Both the position numbers and the translations under genes were made by a program. From Escallonia rubra (lineage: Eukaryota; Streptophyta; Magnoliopsida; Escalloniales; Escalloniaceae), in assembly GCA_033065855.1 (NCBI GenBank), contig JAVXUO010001888.1, forward strand, positions 1 through 64,000: 64,000 nt of DNA, read 5' to 3'. How positions within the stretch are numbered: the stretch's first letter is position 1; every line of letters starts with the position of its first letter. Shown here piece by piece: positions 34,158 to 42,335 of this stretch. The notes under the pieces are model-generated. The model saw only the letters and a list, made by a program, of their open reading frames with translations, was not told the DNA's origin and searched no databases.

Positions 34158-36455
34158 ATGTCTGATTTCGTGTCGAGCTCCAACGTCCCCGTAGATGCTA
34201 GTGATCCGTATCTAGGACGAACATTTGCTACGTTGGAAGAAGCTGAAGATTGTTTTCGAGCGTATTCATTGAGGGTTGGTTTTGGCATTAGAATAAAGAC
34301 TTCAAGAACGAGCACCATAACGAGAAAGATATGCTCTCGCTTATACGAGTGCCATAGGAGCAGAAACCCAGTGCAAAATGAGACATGTGTAGGCAATGAT
34401 GACAGTGAGGACGAAATAGGATATCCGCGTAGAAGACGGGACTGCTTTGAGCGCACAAATTGCCAGGTCAAGATGTTCGTAAGCTACAAACCCAAACAAG
34501 ACCATTGGCTTATTACCAGCCTGGAACTGGCACACAATCACCCGTTAGTAACCCCTTCTAAGGTGAGTGAGATGCATCAACACAAGAAGATGGGTAAGGT
34601 CGCAAGGAGCCTGATTCAGACAATGAGCAATGCGCGACTAGGACCTACCGACATGATTAATGTTCTTGCTGAACAGGCTGGGGGAATTCAAAATTTGACC
34701 TTTAACACGACAGACGTTCGTAACGCGGTCCGAACCCATAGACGAGCCGCGTATGACCTCAATGATGCTCAAGCCACAATGAGCCTATTGAAACGGATGC
34801 AGATGGAGGACCCGCAGTTGACCTTCGATTATAAACTTGACGACGAGCATCGAGTTAGCACAATTTTTTGGGTCGACGGTCGTTCGAGGCTTGCTTATAA
34901 GCATTTTGGGGATGTCGTGACGTTCGACACCACATACCGTACCAACAAGTACTCGATGCCGTTCGCCCCTTTCACGGGGGTCAATCATCATTATCACTCC
35001 ATCCTGTTCGGGTTCGCCTTGTTAAGGGACGAGACCGAGAGTTCTTTTGAATGGTTGTTTAGGACGTGGCTGGAAGCAATGAACTTCAAAGCACCCAAAG
35101 TGATCATCACCGATCAAGATTTGGCAATGAAGAAGGCTATTGCGACCGTCTTCCCAGACACTCGGCACAACTTGTGCACCTGGCACATAAGCAACAAATA
35201 CCCGGAACGGCTGCATCACGTGTACGCAAAGTATCAAGACTTTAAACAGGATTTTGACAAGTGCGTCCTCAAGTCGTTAACGATTGAGGAATTCGAGGAG
35301 AGGTGGGAAAAGCTTGTTCGGGATTACTCATTGCAAGACAACGAGTGGCTCCAGCACTTGTACGAGCGCAAAGAGCAATGGATTGGCGTTTACACGAGGA
35401 GGTATTTTTCAGCGGGCATGAAAACGACGGGCAGGAGTGAATCCATGAATGCCACGTTCGATAGTTATGTGGGTACAGCTACCAATTTGAAGACTTTCGT
35501 TGCATCCGCACAAAAAGCGGTAGCTTCGTTGTTCGTAAAAGAAAGGGCTGCCGACTTTGCAACAACGTACAAACAAAGGAGAACGTTGCTCGAGACCCCG
35601 CTGGAGATGAACGGTGCCAAAGTCTATACGAAGGAGATCTTCTTGCTATACCAAGTAGAGCTGCGAAAATCCGGACGATACAGTATAAACAAGGTGGCAG
35701 AAATGTCTACGCGTGAGTACAAGGTTTATTCGCTCGTGAATGACCTAGTCCCTGAGAAGCTGCGCAGAATGTATACGGTGAGCCACGACACATTGACGGA
35801 CTCGGTGACATGTGTTTGCAAGAAGTTTGAGTTCCATGGCATCCTGTGTAGACACGTTCTGCGGTTTTTCACCCAGAAGAATATCAGGACAATCCCCGAT
35901 AAATACGTCTTGCCACGGTGGACAAAAGGTGCAAACAGGTTGCACGGTACCATTTCCTTTCCGGAGCACCCGTATACTGACTTTGAAGAATCAGAGACGC
36001 TGCGGTATAATCATCTGGTGACGATGTTCACCCGTTTGTCCGTAAAAGGTGCTGCTACAATGGTCGGTTATAAACATCTCCTCGAGGTAGCTCAGCAACA
36101 AGAGCCCATCGTCGACCAGTTGGAAGCAGCTTCAGTCACCAATGCGATTGACACCGAGCCTACGACGGGGGTATCAGAAGATGACGAGCCGGAGGAGGAA
36201 GACGACAATGATATCCGTTTGTTGGATCCAATTATATCGCAAACGAAAGGCCGCAAGAGATCTACGCGGATGAAAAGCTCTATTGAAACGGCAACTCAAC
36301 CTAAAAAGCTGCGAAGGTGTGCATTGTGCAACAAAATGACCGACCACGACAAGCGGAACCATTACAAGGCACTGGGGATAAGTTCAAGGGGTTTGCAAGA
36401 CGGGGAAGAAGGTGACGCCGAAGATGAGGACGAACAAGCTGCAGTGGACCTATAA
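34158..36455 (+). CDS. FAR1/FHY3-like MULE transposase (MULE2)
   Basis: An open 765-residue protein; the Met at 34158 is preferred because its first residues align with the MULE1 protein, although an in-frame Met lies at 34113. The FAR1 DNA-binding domain covers about residues 18-135. Catalytic acids are D257 (VVTFDTTY), D319 (VIITDQDLAM) and E428 (GRSESMN). The SWIM finger uses C552, C554, C564 and H566. The tail repeats the basic KGRKR block and the CALCNKM...HDKRNH cluster of MULE1, then becomes acidic. The two transposases are clearly homologous although the element ends are unrelated. No lesion is visible. The expected role is binding and cutting of the MULE2 TIRs. Confidence 0.94.
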   Translation: MSDFVSSSNVPVDASDPYLGRTFATLEEAEDCFRAYSLRVGFGIRIKTSRTSTITRKICSRLYECHRSRNPVQNETCVGNDDSEDEIGYPRRRRDCFERTNCQVKMFVSYKPKQDHWLITSLELAHNHPLVTPSKVSEMHQHKKMGKVARSLIQTMSNARLGPTDMINVLAEQAGGIQNLTFNTTDVRNAVRTHRRAAYDLNDAQATMSLLKRMQMEDPQLTFDYKLDDEHRVSTIFWVDGRSRLAYKHFGDVVTFDTTYRTNKYSMPFAPFTGVNHHYHSILFGFALLRDETESSFEWLFRTWLEAMNFKAPKVIITDQDLAMKKAIATVFPDTRHNLCTWHISNKYPERLHHVYAKYQDFKQDFDKCVLKSLTIEEFEERWEKLVRDYSLQDNEWLQHLYERKEQWIGVYTRRYFSAGMKTTGRSESMNATFDSYVGTATNLKTFVASAQKAVASLFVKERAADFATTYKQRRTLLETPLEMNGAKVYTKEIFLLYQVELRKSGRYSINKVAEMSTREYKVYSLVNDLVPEKLRRMYTVSHDTLTDSVTCVCKKFEFHGILCRHVLRFFTQKNIRTIPDKYVLPRWTKGANRLHGTISFPEHPYTDFEESETLRYNHLVTMFTRLSVKGAATMVGYKHLLEVAQQQEPIVDQLEAASVTNAIDTEPTTGVSEDDEPEEEDDNDIRLLDPIISQTKGRKRSTRMKSSIETATQPKKLRRCALCNKMTDHDKRNHYKALGISSRGLQDGEEGDAEDEDEQAAVDL

Positions 36456-36602
36456 TTTTTTGTACAACTTTATGACATTTGTAATAATATTCGAGGGATA
36501 ATTTTTCGACGGGGTACTGGGATTTTTTTAAAATGGACCTATGAGAGGCCATCGAATCAAATCTAAAGTCTTTATTACGAGGTTTTTCTTTTATTTTGTA
36601 AT

Positions 36603-36836
36603 CCCCGTCCGCTATACAATGTAGCGGACATCATTGACTTTGGTCTTTTACGTCCGCTATATTGTATAGCGGACGGGTGGCATCGAAGTAAAACTTTTGG
36701 TCTTTGTACGTCCGCTATACAATGTAGCGGACGTTAGAGCAGGCAAACTTTTGGTCTTCTTTACTGTCCGCTATATAATATAGCGGACGTCATAACTTTT
36801 GGCCTTTCATGTCCGCTATACAATGTAGCGGAGAAG
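36603..36836. repeat. Five palindromes upstream of the B3 gene
   Basis: Five copies of GTCCGCTAT.CAATGTAGCGGAC or a close variant lie at about 36606, 36652, 36706, 36762 and 36808, with spacing of 44-56 bp. They fill the gap between the transposase stop and the B3 gene. The arms GTCCGCTA/TAGCGGAC are conserved while the middle varies, as expected for a protein-bound or structure-forming site. Confidence 0.9.
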
Positions 36837-36979
36837 TCTATATGATATAAATTAATCATATCGGGCAATCGGCTGTTATCAGTCCAACAGTCTCTCTGCT
36901 CTCTCTGTCTGGAACATCTAGCCCAGGCCAATACTCCACAACTCCGGCGATAAACCGTCCCCCCTCAACGCCGACCTCG

Positions 36980-37443
36980 ATGGCTTCTGGATCGGAGACC
37001 ACCTACGATTTTATTGGCAACTTGCACCTGGCAGGCAAACACTTTTTCAAAGTCATGATGCCGGGGTTTGAGAATGAACTTGTATGCCATCCCTCTATCT
37101 CTGTATTTTCGTGTGTTAACTCTTTTGGTTAAAAACTAACCTATTTTTTGTGTATTGTGTTTGTTAGGACATACCGGAAGCCTTCACCAATCAATTTACA
37201 ACAATTCATGACAGTGCAAGATTATATAGCCGCAAGGGGGCATGGCAGGTTGAAATCAAGCTGAAGCCCGGCCGACCCCAAAAAAAGCAATTCGCAGAGG
37301 GTTGGAACGTCTTCGTGCGCCAGCATGGCCTCGAACTCGGGGACTTTGTAGTATTTGAACACCTTGGGTGGTGGGATTTTGAAGTTGTAATCTTTGATCG
37401 GAGCACTTGTGAAAAAATTTCTTTCCCCCAATGTGAACCCTAA
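36980..37443 (+). CDS. Stand-alone B3 DNA-binding domain protein carried by MULE2
   Basis: Two exons, 36980-37081 and 37168-37443, are joined in phase 0 across an 86-bp GT-AG intron and encode 125 residues that are almost entirely one B3 domain. Family marks include KHFFKVMMPGFENEL, then DIPEAFTNQF, then WQVEIKL, FAEGWNVFVRQHGLELGDFV and FEVVIFDRSTCEKI. It looks most like a REM-type B3. No other domain is present, so it would act as a DNA-binding factor or as a competitor for sites. An AT-rich TATATGATATAAATT lies about 130 bp upstream of the ATG and a CT-rich leader follows. The reading frame and splice sites are intact, arguing for a kept function rather than a dead captured scrap. Palindromes lie on both sides. 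What it binds is unknown. Confidence 0.87.
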
Positions 37444-37556
37444 TTTATGATTAATAAAATTATTTGAGTTCTTGTTGATTGTGTTTCGAAATTTTTCCTC
37501 GCTTAATTGTGTCGTTTGAAATACACTTTTGTTATAAACACTTCGAAAAATTTGGA

Positions 37557-38642
37557 TTTTACGTCCGCGATACAATGTAGCGGACGGCGCAGCAGAAACT
37601 TTTGGTCTTCATTTCACGTCCGCGAGACAATGTAGCGGACGGCGCAGCAGAAACTTTTGTTATCAACACTTAGAAAAATTTGGTCTTCATTTTACCTCCG
37701 CGATACAATGTAGCGGACGTCGCAGCATAAAACTTTGGTCTTCATTTTACGTCCGCGAGACAATGTAGCGGACGACGCAGCAGAAACTTTTGTTATCAAC
37801 ACTTAGAAAAATTTGGTCTTCATTTTACGTCCGCGAGACAATGTAGCGGACGACGCAGCAGAAACTTTTGTTATCAACACTTAGAAAAATTTGGTCTTCA
37901 TTTTACGTCCGCGAGACAATGTAGCGGACGACGCAGCAGAAACTTTTGTTATCAACACTTAGAAAAATTTGGTCTTCATTTTACGTCCGCGAGACAATGT
38001 AGCGGACGACGCAGCAGAAACTTTTGTTATCAACACTTAGAAAAATTTGGTCTTCATTTTACCTCCGCGATACAATGTAGCGGACGGCGCAGCAGAAACT
38101 TTTGGTCTTCATTTTACGTCCGCGAGACAATGTAGCGGACGACGCAGCAGAAACTTTTGTTATCAACACTTAGAAAAATTTGGTCTTCATTTTACGTCCG
38201 CGAGACAATGTAGCGGATGACGCAGCAGAAACTTTTGTTATCAACACTTAGAAAAATTTGGTCTTCATTTTACGTCCGCGAGACAATGTAGCGGACGACG
38301 CAGCAGAAACTTTTGGTCTTCATTTTACGTCCGCGAGACAATGTAGCGGACGACGCAGCAGAAACTTTTGTTATCAACACTTAGAAAAATTTGGTCTTCA
38401 TTTTACGTCCGCGAGACAATGTAGCGGACGACGCAGCAGAAACTTTTGTTATCAACACTTAGAAAAATTTGGTCTTCATTTTACGTCCGCGAGACAATGT
38501 AGCGGACGACGCAGCAGAAACTTTTGTTATCAACACTTAGAAAAATTTGGTCTTCATTTTACCTCCGCGATACAATGTAGCGGACGACGCAGCAGAAACT
38601 TTTGTTATCAACACTTAGAAAAATTTGGTCTTCATTTTACGT
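37557..38642. repeat. 15-copy palindrome array of MULE2
   Basis: Fifteen copies of a GTCCGCGAGACAATGTAGCG-type core, ending in GAC, are each followed by a GCAGCAGAAACTTTTG tail. They alternate between spacings of about 78 bp (with TTATCAACACTTAGAAAAAT) and about 56 bp (without it). Units are nearly identical, with a variant core CCTCCGCGATAC in several. The array starts 114 bp after the B3 stop codon and ends inside the truncated Ulp1 domain. Open frames across it are translated repeat. It resembles a direct-repeat array but has no unique spacers, so it is not CRISPR. Confidence 0.95.
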
Positions 38643-41447
38643 CATCAGAAAAATCAGTATTCGACAATCGTCGTGGAGACTGTCGATCACCGATACGACT
38701 TTAGTTGTTGGGGAGTAGCAAACCAAGTACCAGTGGCTGTGCCCTAGAAATGGGATTAGAAACACATCGGCAACACTTGCGCTCACCGGACTATCCCTAT
38801 TAATATATGCTCCTAGGTTAAAGGACGGTCTCCACTGGGCCAACTTTTTCTTCCCCCTATGTTCGACCCACTCCTGCCATTCAGACACTAGCATCTGATG
38901 AAAAAAGGCATCGAACAGAAAAACGGCCGGATAGCTCGGCTGCTGCCGACACCTTTCCCTCAGAATCTCCACGTAGGTGGAGACGACACCGGTGTCTAAC
39001 CAACTCCCCGGAGCCAGCGAGGCCAGTTCTCCCCACGAGCAAATGTAATCCATGCCCTCCGGATGATCCACACTATACAACGCTTGGTCATGCGGGACGC
39101 CGCTAAAATAACGCTCTCTGATTATCTGGCATTTCTGCGGCTTTAGGGGCTTCAACGGATGCCCTTTGCGATATTGCCCTCGGGGGTCGACCGGGGGGTA
39201 TTGCACTCCTTCGGGGGGGTCGACCGGGGGGTATTGCACTCCTTCGGGGGGGTCGACGGGGGGATATTGCACTCCTTCGGGGGGGTCGACGGGGGGATAT
39301 TGCACTCCTTCGGGGGGGTCGACGGGGGGATATTGCCCGCCTTCGGCAATAGATGGTCCTGCCCACGGGACAATGGGCAGACTGATGTTTCCGAAAATCC
39401 AGTCTTGCGTGACTTGACTCTGGGAGAGGGGTTGGGGTTCCGAATCCAATCGTAAAGAGAAGGAGGGCGCACTGTAATAATCCCACGGCGCTTGAGCCTG
39501 GCCCATGGTGCTTGGCGGTCCCCAATCACCAGCCATCTCTGGTACAGAGGGAAAACCATATCCCTGGCTCACTCCCGAAGTCTGTCCCGAGGGATCGGTG
39601 CATCCCTCGGGAACAAACGGCCGCTGCCACCCCGGATAACCCATTCCCGGGTTTGGCTGTCCCGATGCTTGCCGCAAAAAATTCCCGCAGCCAAGCGCCA
39701 ACGCTTCAGCCTGTTGGCGAAGCTCCTCGCCCATGGCATCCACCAAATCCTTCCGCTCGCTCAACTTCTGGAAGAAGGCGAACGAGGCATTAACCTACAT
39801 CCAGAGAGATAATAAATAAGTAACTTCGTACACACTTAGAATGATCAAGTTCAATTAGAAGCACTGGTTGGGCAACTTACCAGATTGTATGCCATGTGCT
39901 CATCGATCTGACCCCTAGGGTGGTACTTCTCCCCGCGTTCAAACCTTACTGGAGCTACTCTCCTCCGGGTGATGCGGTAGTACCACTCGTTGTACTGTTC
40001 GATACTGATGACGGGGTCAGGCTCCGACACAATGGCCGCCAGCGTGTCCTGCCAAGAATTCCAGACCTCAATTTCACGCGCGCACAACTCGTGCGCATTC
40101 GCCCTGCCAAACAGTCCGACACCCGGTGGGTTCCTGTTAAGCCTCATATCTGGCGCACCGGCTGGCAACCCCTGCAGGCAGTCAAAATGGCGCATAGCGC
40201 GATCCGGCAGCTGCCACTCTGCGACCTCGAAGTGGATCAGGGGTGTGCGTTGCAACCCGGAGAGCGTGAAGACGAACGACTCTCCCACCCGTCGCGCCAA
40301 ACGTTTGTACGGTGCCCATCGCATCTGGCCAGGAGATAACGAGTCGAGCTCCCCCCGATAGTATGAAATGTTGTGATGGGGATCGTCTCTCCTCTCGTAG
40401 TGGGTTTCCTTCCGGCTGTACTCCCAGGCGCACAACCGAGGCCACACATTATCTGTTCCGTCCCTACGCCTGGGTGCGCCGGTAGCAAGGTGTTCATAAG
40501 ACCACACCTGAGAGCAAAGACATTGAAAAAAGTATCGTCAACATTTATTGTCCATTCAACAACAAAAAAAAACAACAAAGAGCACGTAATGAAGAATTGT
40601 ATGATATACCTGCAATAGCGAGAGACATGCACATATCGCTTTGGAGTCGGGCCTCGTTGCCTTGTGCAATGCTCGGTACAGGTATGCAAGAGTTGCTGCA
40701 CCCCAGGCATAATCCCCAACCTCAGCCAGGTTACGCAAAAACGGTATATATTTGACGCTGACCGTGTTCTTCGACGTCGTTGGGAATAATATTGCCCCCA
40801 TCACCCACAAGAGGAAGGCTTGTGTGTACAGCACAAGGTCATGGCCCGTATAGTTTTCCGGCAAAACCCCGTAGGTATCTACCAACCACTTCAACTTGAT
40901 ACCACCACTGCTAAATCCATCCTGGGGTACCGAAGTAAAGAAGTCCCTAGCGGTCCTCTTATTCGTTGCTTCGGACGGATGAGCTATTACCGGCCGCCCC
41001 GTCACCGGTAACCCTAAGATGAACCCTACATCTTCTAGGGTAATTGTCATCTCTCCGAGAGGGAAGTGAAACGTATTCGTTTCACTTCTCCACCTTTCAA
41101 CAAGGGCACCTATTAAGTGCCGGTCAAGTTGTTGAAAGATCTGCCCATGCGTGAAAATCCCAAACCCAATCCCACGCAGTAATCTTTTCTGGGTTCTGTT
41201 CAATTTCCAGGCGTTGAAATTATCGCTTACTTCTACCGTGTTGACAAGTGCTCTTTCCTACGAATTAATAAATATTATTTAAGCAAAATAAACACTATAC
41301 AACGTTCGCAACTGAAATACGTAAGCAAAATAAACGATATAAACGATAAAATAAGTATCTTACTCCACCATCCCATATGAGCGTACTGATATGGGATGCT
41401 TGGTCATATAATACGGACGAATCTTCTGGTCCAGGGTTGAAATCCAT
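38637..41447 (-). CDS. PMD-Ulp1-like gene of MULE2, protease end truncated
   Basis: Inferred exons are 41447-41364, 41257-40610, 40507-39881 and 39794-38637, with GT-AG borders; a 5' UTR intron (about 41676-41466) is also likely. The start MDFNPGPEDSSVLYD and the motifs GEMTITLEDVGFILGLP, PHHNISYYRGELDSL and PLIHFEVAEWQLPDRAM match the MULE1 PMD protein. Exon 4 has a Pro-rich repeated linker and the first half of a Ulp1 domain with His in HSHWYLVCY and Asp in VIDSL. The frame then runs into the palindrome array and stops, so the Gln/Cys part found in MULE1 exon 4 is missing. The PMD part is intact and probably expressible; protease activity should be lost. Confidence 0.85.
39180..39344 (-). 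repeat. 33-bp minisatellite coding the PMD-Ulp1 linker (MULE2)
   Basis: Five in-frame 33-bp units encode PPVDPPEGVQY. They sit at the same place in the protein as the unrelated 60-bp repeats of MULE1, between the PMD and Ulp1 regions. Confidence 0.9.
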
Positions 41448-41869
41448 TTTTTGCAACTGAAATAATGGAAAGAGGGCAAGGTTGGAAGCGTAAACATTCC
41501 CAAACATACAACGCTAGCATATTCAGCGCTAGCATGTGATCAGATAATACGCAATACACATATATAATATATATGTATATACATTGACAAACGCTAGCAT
41601 AGTGCCTATCTACTTGCCAACGCCGCAAGATGAACTCTAGATTATGAACAAAGTAAGGATTAGTTTGTGAACTTACGTGATTGATGAGACGATTAAAGGA
41701 TTTCTTGCAAAGAAATTGCGCCGATCTACTTGCCAACGCCGCTGGTTTGATCGTGAGAAGAAGGAATAGTTTGATTGTGAGAAGAAGGAATAGTTTGATT
41801 GTGAGAAGAAGGAATAGTTTGATTGTGAGAAGAAGGAATGAATAGAAGTTTAGAAGTATTCGAATGCTT

Positions 41870-42220
41870 GCCAACGTCCGCTACACTGTGTTGCGGACGC
41901 TGGGATAACGACAAAGTAACAGACGTGCATCGACTGATGTGACAACTGTCAGGGGGAAGTGGGTGGTTTGACGGACAAAGTCGTCCGCTAGACAGTGTAG
42001 CGGACTACTTTTTGTTGGCCCAAGAATGTCGTCCGCTAGACTGTGTAGCGGACGGGGGAGCGAGGGCAAGATGGTAAAAATTTCCGTCCGCGAGACTGTG
42101 TAGCGGACGACTGACAGCGCCGCAAAAAAAAGTGATCTGGACCGTCCATCCCTTCGGGATGGACGGCCAGATCGCGCTGGCAAGATATCCTATTTTGCCT
42201 ACGCGGTCAAGGGATCAGCT

Positions 42221-42223
<3 letters not shown>
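41870..42223. repeat. MULE2 right TIR and subterminal palindromes
   Basis: 42030-42223 is the exact reverse complement of the left TIR. Four palindrome copies lie at about 41876, 41981, 42031 and 42085. Just inside, at 41740-41840, a short repeat TTTGATTGTGAGAAGAAGGAATAG occurs four times in the likely leader of the PMD-Ulp1 gene. Confidence 0.93.
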
Positions 42224-42255
<32 letters not shown>

Positions 42256-42335
42256 CGGATGTGCAAAAACACATCAATAAACACCAAGTTCTAAAATGTT
42301 ACTACATTTTTCCCGTGATGTTACAACATTACAAG

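Larger units (their letters stand above)
33320..42223. mobile_element. MULE2: Mutator-like element with transposase, B3 gene and PMD-Ulp1 gene
   Basis: Perfect inverted repeats of 194 bp (33320-33513 and 42030-42223) begin GGGAGCTGATCCCTTGACCG. The flanks are TATATATAT on both sides, compatible with a 9-bp MULE duplication but inside a (TA)n tract. Contents in order: FAR1-like transposase (+), a cluster of palindromes, a B3-domain gene (+), a 15-copy palindrome array, and a PMD-Ulp1 gene (-). It is inserted between the two CACTA1 genes, which would otherwise lie only about 250 bp apart. Identical TIRs and an open transposase suggest recent movement. Confidence 0.93.

Noticed and set aside
37557..38642. 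CRISPR-like appearance of a regular repeat array, and a 148-codon frame in it
   Set aside because: The 'spacers' are identical to each other, the context is a plant MULE, and the frame encodes only the repeat.
39103..39559. Alternative frames over the MULE2 linker
   Set aside because: They are out-of-frame readings of the 33-bp minisatellite; the gene frame continues into PMD and Ulp1 sequence.
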